Shown piece after piece: positions 11,428 to 22,636 of a DNA stretch of 64,000 nucleotides. The notes beneath the pieces were generated by a model. That model was not told where the DNA came from. It made no database searches and saw nothing but the letters and a program-made list of their open reading frames with translations. This DNA is from Limnoperna fortunei (taxonomy: Eukaryota > Mollusca > Bivalvia > Mytilida > Modiolidae). Position numbers and translations under genes: made by a program. The stretch spans positions 69,027,944-69,091,943 of the forward strand of contig OX104113.1 of assembly GCA_944474755.1 (NCBI GenBank), read 5' to 3'. The stretch's first letter is position 1. Every line of letters starts with the position of its first letter.

Positions 11428-12970
11428 AGTGTCGCACTTTTATTTTCATTGTTGATAATAAGAAAAAAAACACACCGGTTATGCTGAAACATTTTTAATT
11501 TGAGGAATTACTTATAACTTATTAGAAAACAAGTTGCCATTTGACAGGGACACTATATAGGAAATAGTCAATTTGAGTTGCATTTATCGTTTTTGATATT
11601 TGTAAACATAAATTGCATACTTTTGTGTAACTGAAAGCACAATCTTTTCATGGGTTGCGCAACACCAGCTGCTGTTCTGAATTCCAAGAGTAAATGGAGT
11701 AAAATGCAAGCCGAATCACATAGATCCAAGAATTCAATTATTAACCACATTCGCACTTGAAATCTTCAACATTACGATTATCTTACTAATTTTATGAAAT
11801 CGATATATTAAACAACTTCTCTGATAACACTTTAAAAAAAATCATTAATAACATATAGTTCAACTTTCGATTGTTGTCTTCTGGAGTTTGTCAAGGGGTA
11901 AATCTATCCCCACTTCTTAAATGCTTAAATGACCTGGACGATTTTGTAAAGAATGAGGGGGTGGACAGGGGGTACCTTTCTCCTTTCTCCCTCCCTACAG
12001 CTCCTTTCTCCCTCCCCTAGCTCCTTTCTCATAACATTTCTCTGTTCATAACTACAATTAATCGTTGTTTTTATGGTCTCTTGTTAACTGTCTCGGTGTA
12101 GTTTGAATAAGAAACACAATAGAAATTCTTTAACAATAGGACAATCTTGTATGTTTAAACTTTTAGAAAACTGTGTTCATGTAAGATTAACATTATTCTA
12201 CACTTTATTTTACAGGCGGCATTTAATAGTTTTACATTTAGAGTAAAATTTTGATTAGGTTAAAATTAATTCATGATATTTTATTTAAAAGGTGAAAACT
12301 GATATTTCATAAATTGTCATTCAATTTAGACCAACATAGTGATATGCATTGTCTTACTGATCATTTTTGCAATTTACTATATCAATCTGCTGTTTTATTT
12401 TTCAAGTTATATCATTATACCTCAATTTCATTTACAATGTTAATCTTCCATAGGCCACCGTGACATATAAGTACTGTCAAAAAAAATTTACTGTCGGGAA
12501 AAATACTGTCACCCGCTAAAAATATATGGATATATCTGTGGTCCTTTGTTTTTTAATTGAAATTGTAGTTGTCTTCGACTTACGTTTCCTCTGACATTGT
12601 TTTTTACCTTTGGTTATCATAGATCAACACAATTGTCTAGTTCTTTCTCGTCTTTAATTATTTGACAGAACGAGACTGTGGAGATATATGTTATAAGACT
12701 TTGAAAAAATCGAGCTTATATTACTTTCTTTAACGGTAATTAAAACAATCTTGATTTCAGAAAATTGTATGGTTTCTTGTTGTAACTTTCTTCAAAAGAA
12801 GCCGTTTTTACTGACAATAACGCTCTAACCATTTATTGTTTTGCAAAAACAATTTTTTTTCTGTCGGTCGTGGGTTAATACAAACTATTGTCTGGTAATT
12901 ATAAAACATAAATTACTCAGTGTTCAACAATTAATACATCAATAATTGTAATCAAAACCTTTATTACAAC
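11428..12970. other. Interior of the MULE without recognisable gene
   Basis: AT-rich sequence with a pyrimidine-rich stretch near 11975-12030 (repeated 'ctcctttctccctccc'). It probably once held the missing upstream transposase sequence, but no conserved frame could be followed. Confidence 0.4.
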
Positions 12971-12982
12971 TTATTACAGCTC

Positions 12983-14329
12983 AATCATCCCTTACAGCCG
13001 ACAAATTACAGAGGAATCAGCCTAGTGAGTAATTTAGCGAAACTTTTTACGTCCATTCTTAATAATAGACTATTACGATGGTCTGAAACTTATGACTCTA
13101 TAACAGATGCACAATTTGGATTCCGTCCTGGTTACTCTACAATTGATGCAGTGTTCTGTTTGCAGTCTATTATTCAAAAGACTATATGTGCTCGGAAGCG
13201 ACTGTACTGCTGTTTTGTGGACTATAAGCAGGCGTTTGATTCTGTTTCGAGAATTAATTTATGGTTGAAGTTGTCAAATTTAGGCATCAGAGGAAAATGT
13301 CTTTCTATTATAAAATCTATGTATTCTAATGTTAAATCATGTGTCAGAGTTGATGGGTTTTATTCTGAAGAATTTAAATGTTCTACAGGTCTTATGCAAG
13401 GAGAAGTACTATCACCTATACTATTTTCATTATATGTAAACGATTTTGAAATGGAATTTTTGAACAATGGTAATATTCCAGTTGAAGTTAAAGATTTGTC
13501 ACTATTCTTATTGATGTATGCAGATGATATGATACTATTTTCTGAAAGTATAGAAGGTTTACAGAATATGTTAAATACTTTGTTTACTTATACACAAAAG
13601 TGGGATTTGACAGTGAATATCAATAAAACAAAAATAATTGTATTTAGAAATGGAGGTAGAGTAAAGGATGATGAAGTATGGCATTTCAATGGTGAAATTG
13701 TTCAGTTAGTAGATGAATTTTGTTATTTAGGTGTATTATTGAATTATAATGGTAAATTTTCTAAGGCTGTTCAACATGTTAGTGAGCAAGGTAGAAAAGC
13801 TATGTTTGCTTTGAAATCTAAGGTTATTTCATTGTATCTAAATATTACTACACAAATTAAACTTTTTGATACTTATATATCTAGCATTTTATGTTATGGA
13901 GCTGAAATTTGGGGTCATCTTAAAGCCCCTAAAATTGAAAAGGTGCATTTAGACTTTTGCAAAACCCTACTTGGTGTCAAGCAATGTACAACAAATGCTA
14001 TGGTGTATTTTGAATTGGGAAGATTCCCACTCATTTATCAGAGGTTATACTGTATTGTGAAATTTTGGTTTAAAATTTTATCCAAAAATTGTATTATTAA
14101 GAGTTGTTATTTATACCAGTTAGAAAACTTAGTTGATAATAAAAGTAGTTGGGTCTATCAGCTTAAACAATTATTATGTCATTTAGGTTTTCAAGATTTT
14201 TGGGTTAATCAAGATAATTTAGTAATAGAAAAAAATATCTTACTTTTTGTTAAGGAAAGGATACATGATCAGGCTAAGCAATTTTTGTTTGAAATGCTTA
14301 ATAGTTCACCAAAATGTTTTTTTGTATAA
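12983..14329 (+). pseudogene. LINE reverse transcriptase, 5'-truncated
   Basis: The frame is open from before 12983 to a stop at 14327-14329. RT blocks are visible in order: NYRGISL, FGFRPGYSTIDAVF (palm entry), CCFVDYKQAFDSV (first catalytic Asp), GLMQGEVLSPILFSLYVNDF, and the YADDMILF catalytic box near 13516-13540, followed by thumb and connection sequence with YLGVLLNYNGKF. All three catalytic aspartates are present. The frame breaks at a T-run near 14318-14325, and the C-terminal part continues in another frame. Similar to LINEs annotated in molluscs as mobile-element 'jockey' polymerases; the exact clade is not resolved. Confidence 0.85.
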
Positions 14330-14699
14330 GCATGTTGTTGATAATATATGTCTTCAAAGATATCTTACAAAACCTCTTTTTTATAGAAAATTTCTTACTA
14401 AGCTTCGATTGTCATCTCATAATTTATATGTTGAAACTGATCGTTATTATGGTATAGAAAGAGCTAGTAGAAAGTGTAATTTGTGTGTTTTAAATGTTAT
14501 AGAAGATGAATATCATTTTGTATTACAATGTCCATGCTATTCTGATTTAAGAAAACAGTATTTAAAGTCATATTATTATAAGAAACCATCTACATTTAAA
14601 CTTGTTCAGTTACTGTCTACTGAAAATGTTAAAGATTTGCGTAATCTTTGTAAATTTATCTATAATGCATTTAATTTAAGGTCAGCTAAAATTGTTTGA
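14247..14699 (+). pseudogene. LINE polyprotein C-terminal part after a frameshift
   Basis: Continues the polymerase protein after the T-run frameshift at about 14320 (real homology from roughly 14322, LYKHVVDN). It contains a cysteine/histidine knuckle, CNLCVLNVIEDEYHFVLQC (C-x2-C ... H-x4-C), typical of the C terminus of many LINE proteins. It stops at 14697-14699. Confidence 0.75.
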
Positions 14700-14826
14700 A
14701 ACGTATTAATTTCTCAGATGTAACAAATATTCATATATTGACTGTAAATTGTACACTGCTTTATATTATATTTTGTATACTGATGAGCCTTGCTGCTTAA
14801 AGTAATAAAGAATTGAAATTGAAATT

Positions 14827-15420
14827 GTGTTAATTCAAGAATTAACTCTCGCTGCATTAATCGTAATTGTTTATGTTGATAACACTTGTTATGGGCCTTG
14901 CGGGGTGTCAATTAACAACTGGTAGCCAAACTTCTGGCACGTGCCGACAAATTAATCGATAGCGTCTTTATTTTTCATTTTTAGAATATAATATTATACA
15001 CGCTAGTAAATATTAATATCTCCTTCATTTATGTATGTCCTCATACGACCATTTATGTCATTGTCACATAAAATAAATGTATTTAAATAGATTATCTCCG
15101 TTCTCTTCGTATAGAACAGGGACAGTCTATACTAATAGACTGTCCCTGTATAGAGCGACTTTCTTCGATTTAATTTCTTAATTTGAACGTATATCTCTTT
15201 ACTTTTTATGACAAACAGTGAGAACCATGAATAATAACAAATTGAAGTGATTAAACACTTAAATATCATATGAATAACAATTTTTGAAGTGGATTCCGAT
15301 GGATTCCGGTATAAACGGTGGATTCCGGTAATTCGTGTCACCGCTTGCTGTCTTATTCACCACTAAAGTAAAAGTTTCATTATCATGATTAAAGAAAAAA
15401 ATATTACACCAAAATGTTTA
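14827..15420. other. Interior of MULE with a 15-bp perfect hairpin
   Basis: No gene. It contains the inverted repeat ACAGGGACAGTCTAT (15116-15130) / ATAGACTGTCCCTGT (15135-15149) with a 4-base loop. Otherwise AT-rich. Confidence 0.6.
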
Positions 15421-15424
15421 GAGA

Positions 15425-15800
15425 ATTTGTAATAACCGAAAAGTAAAATTTTGAATTATTCTTTACACTGCCGGCCAATCTTATGAATGCAGTGCTTTGA
15501 AATTATCCCATGTAAAACCTGAAATAAAAAAAGAAAAATTAATACATAATTTGTGGGAAATACACTCTTTAAATAACCGAAAAGTAAAATGTTGAATTAT
15601 TCTTTACACTGCCGGCCAATTATTGCGTCCTTATGAATGCGTTGCTCTGATATTAGCAAACGTACAACATGAAACCAAAAAAAAGTCAATAAATAATTTG
15701 TGTGAAATACACTCTTTAAATAACCGAAAAGTAAAAGAATTATTCTTTACACTGCCGGCAAATTGACGTCCTTATGAATGCGTTGCTATGAAATTAGCTC
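15425..15800. repeat. 141-147-bp tandem array, about 2.5 units
   Basis: The 'aaccgaaaagtaaaa...gaattattctttacactgccggc' block starts at 15434, 15575 and 15722. Each copy also has 'cttatgaatgc' and, in the spacer, 'gaaatacactctttaaata'. It lies immediately downstream of the minus-strand SGNH-like ORF, with copies diverged by small indels. Confidence 0.85.
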
Positions 15801-16403
15801 TTAATTGGTTTTTTAATTTTATTAATACACCAACTAAGTGCCTTTCTCAAGGCAACGAAAAAAGCAAGATATCCAGTTTCATTAAAATGGACACCGTCTG
15901 CCGCTTCATGGTCCGGCCTGTATACATTAATAGGTTTGAAAAAGTAAACAAAATTATACTGAGAGCTTTTTCTCTTATACATTTCATTTACTTCGTCTCG
16001 CCGTTTACTGTATACATCGGCCGTACAATGACGCGGCTTCGAACGTTTGAAAACTGACATGAATATCAGTGCAACATTCCATTTGTGGCATATTGCAATG
16101 AAGCGATCCAGTTCATTCTCAAACGTTTTACTGTCAAATAATTTGCTTGCAGTCGTTGCCGCCTATCTGACATATTACCACATCAGGCAAATAATGCAGA
16201 AAAAGGCCCGCTTCCACTGCAGTAGTCAACTTACTGACAGCACCACCAGGGTAGCCATTAAAGTGAACCGAGACCTTTCCACGACAGTTGTTGGGATCCT
16301 GCCATTTGTGGGGTTTCCCATTGCTGTCGCACAACATTCTCACGTTCTCTACTGCTGAAATAATACAGGCGAAGGATGCCAAGACGGCGAAAGCATTAGG
16401 CAA
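15794..16403 (-). pseudogene. SGNH/GDSL-hydrolase-like ORF with one frameshift, MULE cargo
   Basis: Two minus-strand frames join at about 16135. The upstream part (16403-16134) carries HFNGYPGGAVSKL and DVVICQIGGNDC, resembling the Gly block and the GxND block of SGNH hydrolases. After a one-base frame change the reading continues ASKLFDSKTFENELDRFI, then the 16060-15794 frame ends in DGVHFNETGYLAFFVALRKAL, resembling the block V Asp-x-x-His. The catalytic Asp and His and the oxyanion Asn are therefore visible, but I could not find the N-terminal GDS(L) serine block. In bivalves such domains occur both as host genes and within mobile elements. Here it lies inside the TIRs of a MULE, so it is cargo. 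It is probably inactive because of the shift, unless that is an assembly error. Confidence 0.6.
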
Positions 16404-16859
16404 GATGATTCGGCCAAGTCAGTCTTGGGAAGACGTAAAGCCAACAATTATGGCAGAAATCTTAAAGATAAAATATGTCCAGTGTCAACAGTTTAGAGAC
16501 TGTGTCTTGTGTTTTTGTTCTAGTATGTATTATCTCCAGATTTTTCAATTGTTCCTTATTTAGATGTAACATCCCAGAACATTTTTATTTCATAACACAG
16601 TATACATAGAGATCCCAACAAAGACAACAGGTCATTAAATTTTATTGCTCTTTGTTTGCATATATTCATAAACAAAAAATTGCAACTCTTTCAATGTACA
16701 TAGACTGAACATTTATTACAGTTGTTTGATAATAAGAAATATGTCTCTGCAGTCTTCTATTTTGTCTTTTTGTGATAATAACCAGTTTTTCTTTTTATAA
16801 ATTGATGAAACTTTGTTGAAATGTCCATTCTGAAATTTAAAATTGAATAAAAACAAAAA
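16404..16859. other. Interior of MULE before the right TIR
   Basis: The region upstream of the SGNH-like ORF on the minus strand. No clear promoter or further coding sequence is seen. Confidence 0.4.
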
Positions 16860-17165
16860 TAAATCATTTGTCTGTATTACCATTTTCAATATAATTCCTA
16901 CTGACAGCACTTTTAGTACATTTATTGCAATGAATTGGAGTGCTCTCCCCTAGTTATTTGACCTAATATAGGACGTATCGGGCGGTTACAAAAATCGATT
17001 CTGTGGGATAAAGCGTAATTATTTTTTCACAAATATTGGATTATTATCATAATATATGGTAATATCTATCATTTCTGAGTTGTTTTCACCACAGATATGG
17101 TTGTTTTTACACTATTCCACGTTGTTTTTACACTTTTCGGGTTGTTTTTACACTTTCGATGTACC
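16860..17165. repeat. Right terminal inverted repeat of the MULE
   Basis: 306 bp, reverse complement of the left TIR with about 98% identity by eye. It ends '...cactttcgatgtacc' directly before the target duplication GGTAAATTGA. Confidence 0.9.
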
Positions 17166-17175
17166 GGTAAATTGA
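17166..17175. repeat. Target-site duplication, right (GGTAAATTGA)
   Basis: A 10-bp exact match to 9561-9570, at the outer border of the right TIR. Confidence 0.85.
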
Positions 17176-17519
17176 TGTTCCAGCTGACAAGGCTCCTAAT
17201 AAAATTGTATCTATGGTAAATTCACGAAAGAACTGTTGATGAAAGAAAATGTTGATATAGTTCAATTGTTATTATAGTGTCCGTGTTAGATTTTTCAAGT
17301 AACGCCAGTAAATTCCATCTTCCCTAGATATAAAAATTGCTTGTTCATGTTTTGTCAATATGCTATGCTAAAAGTTCTATAAAACTCTTTTCCAAAAATT
17401 ACACGAAGCATCTATGCTTACAACTCAAAAATATATAAATAAAAATTCATTCTATACAAAACGTGGAATCGAATGTCCAGATACCATATAATTTGTTTCA
17501 GGTAGACATAGAATTCGAG

Positions 17520-18539
17520 TCAAAACGCCCCCTACCAAAACGCCCCCACCAAAACGCCCCAAATTAAAAAGAAAAAATACTAATGGAAATTGAATAATTG
17601 TATTGAGGATAAGAGTATTAACTTACAAAGAATATAAAGTTCAAATTATTATGTGCAAGCATTACCGAATGTGTTAATAGTCAGTAGAATATACATGTAT
17701 AGCATATAATACAAAATATATACATTTATGACAGTACTTGAAGAGAATATTTCAGCGTGTGTTCGAGTCGGAACAGAGCGTTCACATATAGTACACGAAG
17801 AATCCACGATTTTATATATAAAAGTGAAAACAGACTGTCTATATAAGTTTTCGATCATAATTATTGATTTCAATTGGAATACTTTGATTTAACCTATCAA
17901 AAAAATGTCTTACAGATATTTCCAATCTCCGAAGTTTTAATAACATTTCTATTGTTTTAAGAATCTACTCTGTTATTGTCTTATTTGTATTCCAGTATGG
18001 CTCGAGTAAAACACAATCTGTTATTCATGCATTATTTTATAGATGCATACCGTTGTGTTAATTATCGTCAAAGCAATGACCTGCCTGATTAAGTAACCTT
18101 TTGTTTTGTTGATGAGCACTCAGTGTTCTTCATAAGGAAACACAGAACAGTAATGTAAACAATGCCACTTTGAGGTTACATAATACAAGCTTGAATGCTT
18201 GTTTAAATTACATTAAGAAGATGTTTCATTCATCTCGGAATCTGATATTTACCATTATAATGTATAATATATTCACAAATATATATATGTTTTTGTTATT
18301 TCTTTTGATAGTATTGAAGTTAAAATATAAGAATTGTTTTCAATTGTGGGTTAGATTATTGGATATAGACGACTTTGGGTGGGTTTACGCTGAACTTGGC
18401 GTAAACCGACCCAAAGTCGTCCATATCCAATAATCTAACCAGCCATTGAAAACAATCCTTAATTATATTTATTTGAATTTGTATTAGCGGAAAACCGGGG
18501 CGTTTTGGTTGGGAGCGTTTTGACAATGGGGCGTTTTGA
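17520..18539. mobile_element. MITE-like element with (CAAAACGCCCC) ends
   Basis: The left end 17520-17560 carries three spaced CAAAACGCCCC units. The right end 18497-18539 carries the inverse, three units of GGGGCGTTTTG with one variant. The two ends form an inverted repeat of about 42 bp and enclose 1.0 kb without a transposase. No convincing target duplication was found. The interior holds a long hairpin at 18329-18460. Confidence 0.7.
18329..18460. repeat. Long hairpin, 42-bp arms with 2 mismatches
   Basis: The left arm 18349-18390 and right arm 18399-18440 are reverse complements apart from two positions, with an 8-base loop. A further flank of about 16-20 bp on each side ('aattgttttcaat' / 'attgaaaacaat') extends the stem. 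Overlapping short ORFs on both strands here are only a by-product of the palindrome. Confidence 0.9.
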
Positions 18540-18589
18540 CCTGCACCCCATAAATCATACTTAGTTAAATCCCAGTCTACTTCTGATAA

Positions 18590-18765
18590 CAAGTATAGTC
18601 AAAATGTTGAATTCTAATTGACAACATATTTGTAGTGTAGGGTGTTTTCCAACAAACAATTGATATGGTAGTACCAATGGGGTTTAACAATGCTCACATG
18701 TTCATCGACTTGACTCGTATCGGCGGTATTCATACATCTTTAACTGCACAGAAATTGACAAAAAA
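18590..18765 (+). pseudogene. Penelope-like reverse transcriptase fragment
   Basis: A frame with stops reads ILIDNIFVV then VFQQTIDMVVPMGFN, corresponding to the conserved 'LIDNIFVVF...VFQQ..GIPMG' segment of a Penelope-like RT family common in molluscs. It has several stops and no intact neighbours. The same segment recurs at about 20400, so two broken copies lie side by side. Confidence 0.5.
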
Positions 18766-19029
18766 GTACAATCGCTAAATATTTCTTATTTAAATGGTGA
18801 ATAATTCACGTTTTTGGTAACTATTTCGCCTTTAGTCAAATGAGATTTAGCTTTAAGACATATACAGTTAAAGTCTACTTCGTACTGAGATTAAAGACGA
18901 AGATCTTTTGATTAATTTATACAGCCAGCAAGACTACTTCCATTTCCCTTCAAACTATGTTGTAATATTGTCAAGCAGCACCCGCTTGTAAAGGATAACT
19001 ATCACAGTTAATTGTTAAATGAGATATAC

Positions 19030-19229
19030 NNNNNNNNNNNNNNNNNNNNNNNNNNNNNNNNNNNNNNNNNNNNNNNNNNNNNNNNNNNNNNNNNNNNNNN
19101 NNNNNNNNNNNNNNNNNNNNNNNNNNNNNNNNNNNNNNNNNNNNNNNNNNNNNNNNNNNNNNNNNNNNNNNNNNNNNNNNNNNNNNNNNNNNNNNNNNNN
19201 NNNNNNNNNNNNNNNNNNNNNNNNNNNNN
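19030..19229. other. Assembly gap (200 N)
   Basis: Exactly 200 N bases. ORFs that span it are artefacts. Confidence 1.
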
Positions 19230-19439
19230 GATAAAGCAGATATTTGACACTTACATTGAGCTCCGATAAAACACAATATTACCTTAATTGTAAGACAGAT
19301 ATCCAAACTAAATTGAATTTTATATACGTTAAATCTGACGACCATCGTTTCCACCATAAGATCTACTCGATATAGATTAGGAGCAGTTATTTTAGACATT
19401 GTAAATAAACGCGTTCTTTTTTTCCTTTACTTTTTGCTT

Positions 19440-21370
19440 ACAAAGACACGGATGACATAAATCTTGGTTATATCTTACATCATATCGTTCTTAAAAACAA
19501 ATGTGTTCCTATAACCAAGATCTTCGAATACAAATGTATATTCTTCCGATTCATGAAGCCAAAACTACCGAAAGCTCTTGCCACAATTCCCTTTTCATAT
19601 ACAGTCCTTCAGGTTACCAGATTTACTGGAGATCTGAACAGCATCAACAATGCAAGCCTCCGTAATATTTTGTCCAAAGGACCGAAGTACAGTAAACCTT
19701 AACGGATCAACTGGAATTACAACTTTTAATTACTGATGGATTCAATAGATTGCTGTGCCAGCAAAAAGAAGAAGACCAGAAGGTTGAGACCGCCTAAATT
19801 CGTTGTACTATCCGAGTGGGTAAAAGTCCTAGTGTCATTGATTGAAATATGATGGTTGATGAGCAAAAATGCATCATCAGTCTTCTCAAATCTTTATGCG
19901 GCTTAAAACTAGGACAGATATTAATGACAGATGTGTTGTGCAAGCAGTAAAAGACCCTAACAACATTATTTTATCTGCAAGAAACATATACATGAATGGA
20001 CGTGGAAACGTTCACTTGACAATCCTACTAACACATCTAATGCGCCTTCAAGGTCGGGAAAACCACAAATCGCATTCGACATACACGTACTTGTAACACT
20101 AAAACTTCACAAACATGCAAACAGCGTTTCATAGCAGGATTGCCTAAGTGTACCTCAAATCTCTTTCGAAACTCTTGACTATTGTTTTTGCAGCAATATA
20201 ACGAAGACTACAAAACCACAGTGACATGATACTAAAACATTCAACAGACTAGGTAGACATCTTAAGGCCTGTGTCTTTTTCCAATAAAACATCATTAAAA
20301 CCTTCGAATTTTCGACATTTACAAAACCAGGTTCTTATTAAACATTATTTCCCCATTACTTAAATCGGACAATAAAAAAGTACATTGAAGATGAAATCTG
20401 TCAAATGTTAGATTTTCTTATTGACAACATATTTGTAATGTGTTACTAAGTATGATCCTCTTCTGGCCGACATGTTCTTGTACTCCGATGCTGAATTCTC
20501 ATAAGACCTGCTAAAGAAAAAATAAAAGACCCTGACCAAGACCTATATAATTTCATATTCCGCTATTAAGTGCAATTAAATTGTGACGGTCACTTACTCC
20601 TTTAAGAATATTTTTAAGATATTTAAACACTGTTTGACACCTTGTAAACTATAACATTAACAAGTGATGAATAAGACTGCTCAATATATTAAAGCATATA
20701 TTATGCCCCCCCCCTTCTTTCGAAAATCCTGTATCCGCCCCTGCTTAGTCGTTATGAAAAGTATACAATATCACGAAGTGCATTCAAAGTATTAACGTTT
20801 TTGTTTGTTATGCATCATTTAAATCACCTAAAGCTATAATATTGTCATAATTTATCATACATTTGTCTAGGTTATTTTTAAATGAAGTAACATAAAGAGA
20901 AATGTTGTCAAACATGAATAAAGATTTGCACATACCTACAACTAACCATCTTTGATTTATAGTTTAAGTGCACCTTCACACTGATGTTTAAGAGATGATC
21001 CGATTCAAAATCGCTGTTCCTGCTTGGTGGGTAATCGTTATTGATGGATGTCATGAAACCACTATCTTGTCTCTATAATTTGTAAATGTCTATCATAAGC
21101 AGATTATTGTTAAAGAGTGTGGTAGTAAGTAGTATCCAGGCTTAAAGTATTATTTATAGCGCCTTTCACGATTTAAAATATTAAAACAAATTATGTAACA
21201 CAATTCAATCAATAGAATTAGACTACGATAAACACGATTACTTTAACCTTCCAATTGTCAACTTCCTATTCATCGATAGCAGTATTCCAGCTCCGGCACG
21301 TATATATATCGTGTGTACATTTCACAACTTATAAGTTCTGCTAGATCCTGCAGTCGGTATTCCGTTTTTA
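19440..21370 (+). pseudogene. Decayed Penelope-like retroelement ORF
   Basis: Not open, but a chain of segments in changing frames matches, in order, one retroelement protein: FTGDLNSINNASLRNILSKG near 19635, INWNYNF and LLMDSIDCCA near 19710-19755, VVLSEWVKVLVSLIEI near 19805-19848, QRFIAGLPKCTS near 20125, KTFEFSTFTK near 20295, IEDEICQMLDFLIDNIFVM near 20385-20435, DPLLADMFLYSDAEF near 20455, then FNLPIVNFLFIDSSIPAPA near 21245-21295. These look like the N-terminal, finger and palm regions of Penelope-like RTs. Many stops, indels and an insertion of about 600 bp before the last block show a long-dead copy. The family assignment comes from memory of these motifs. Confidence 0.65.
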
Positions 21371-21379
21371 TGGACCGGT

Positions 21380-21860
21380 CATTTCACTGTTCACTACTAG
21401 TAAATTTCAGTCGCCCTGTCGGAAGCGCAGAAGCCAGCTAGGTCTCTGGCTCTAAAGATTCTGGGAGTATTCGCCCCTGAACCCTACCGGAGCTCTGCAT
21501 ATACCCACTAGTGCCACTCCAGACCCCTGAAAAAAAGGCTTCCACTTCAGTCCAACCATAGCTACACCACTGCTCGCGGAGTCATTGATTGTATTTCCTA
21601 TTCCTAGATTGACTTTTTCCTAGAAATGACGATAAGTAAATCGAAGGGTGTGTAATTAGAGGCAGGCAATGCTTGTACTCGTCCGGAGCACTTCAGCGCC
21701 CATGGTTTTTATTGCGTTCGTGTTACTCGCTTTGTGTTTTGTGTTTTAGTTCTTGTTTCATGTTTTATATGTTTTGTAATCGTCCCTTGAATTTCTACTG
21801 TCTTATTTGTCTGTTTCTGCTTCGTGATAGGCCGCCTTTAACAAATTGAAGATTCCGCCA
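21380..21860 (+). other. Probable 3' tail of the Penelope-like element plus unassigned sequence
   Basis: The stretch 'actcgtccggagcac...' with T/G-rich sequence after it (21675-21830) resembles the 3' region that follows this RT family in bivalves. This is recognition rather than proof. 21400-21640 is unassigned and shows no gene. Confidence 0.35.
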
Positions 21861-21924
21861 ATTATTGTTCGGTCGGTTTCCTTGCTGTTTATGTCTCCAC
21901 CACTTCGTGGGTAGACATCTTGTT

Positions 21925-22425
21925 TTTGTCCTGTTCGTCCGTCTGTCCGTCGCAAAGTTATTCCTCTCAACTCCTCTGAAACTACTCAACCAAATTTTAC
22001 GAAACTTGGTATGTAACAATTACACCATGTCTAGTTACGCATATTACCAGGAAATTCTGACCTCAAGATTTTGTGGGAGTTATGGCCCTTTGAATTTAGA
22101 ATTTTCAAAAAATTCCTCATAAATCAACTCCTCTAAAACTAATGAACCAAATTTTACGAAACTTGGTACATAGCAAGTATACTATATGTAGTTGTGCATA
22201 TTACCAGGAAATTTTTATCCTCGAAATTTTGTGAGAGTTATGACTCTTTCAACATAGAATTTTTCCTGAAATTCCTCACAAATCACGGTTTCCGCTCAAC
22301 TCTTCTGAAACTACACTGCACAAAATTAAATTTTACGAAACTTTGTAAGTACACCAGATTTAGTTGTGCATATTACCAGGAAATTTTTATCCTCAAAAAT
22401 GTGTGGGAGATATAGGACATGATGA
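21925..22425 (+). repeat. Imperfect tandem repeat, three units of about 155-175 bp
   Basis: Units begin 'caactcctctgaaact', 'caactcctctaaaact' and 'caactcttctgaaact' at about 21968, 22122 and 22297. Each continues 'aaattttacgaaactt', 'gcatattaccaggaaattt' and 'gttatggccctt'-like sequence. The head has 'gtccgtctgtccgtcgc'. This is typical of a bivalve non-autonomous repeat. A run of 12-14 G follows at about 22443. Confidence 0.8.
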
Positions 22426-22636
22426 AAATCCACATAGGGAACGGGGGGGGGGGGGAGAGACATCGTTTTTGTATACAAAAACAAACTTTAATTTTCTAGA
22501 GGATTTGTTCCTATTGGGAAGAACCCCTCGAAAATCGGAATTTCCCATTCTTCGATAACACCTTTAAATCCTAGCTAAATTGTTAAGTATCTTATATAGC
22601 AACGAATACGTTGCTTTATTTCTGGAGCTTCTCCAT

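Larger units (their letters stand above)
12983..14826 (+). mobile_element. 5'-truncated LINE inserted in the MULE
   Basis: It starts within the reverse transcriptase (NHPLQPTNYRGISLVS) and runs through RT and the C-terminal region to a 3' UTR with AATAAAG and a short TTGAAA-type tandem tail ending near 14826. It lacks the endonuclease and the 5' part, as expected for a truncated target-primed insertion. It lies in the opposite orientation to the MULE genes, so it was probably inserted into the element secondarily. I could not define a target duplication. Confidence 0.85.

Noticed and set aside
18170..18592. Two ORFs on opposite strands with similar peptides (LLDIDDFG / LLDMDDFG)
   Set aside because: The similarity is produced by the long palindrome being read on both strands. 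It is not evidence of a protein family.
18971..19399. Four ORFs spanning the N run
   Set aside because: Artefacts of translating the 200-bp gap.
19869..20096. 75-codon ORF
   Set aside because: It lies within the decayed Penelope-like element; only parts follow the element's protein frame, so it is not a gene.
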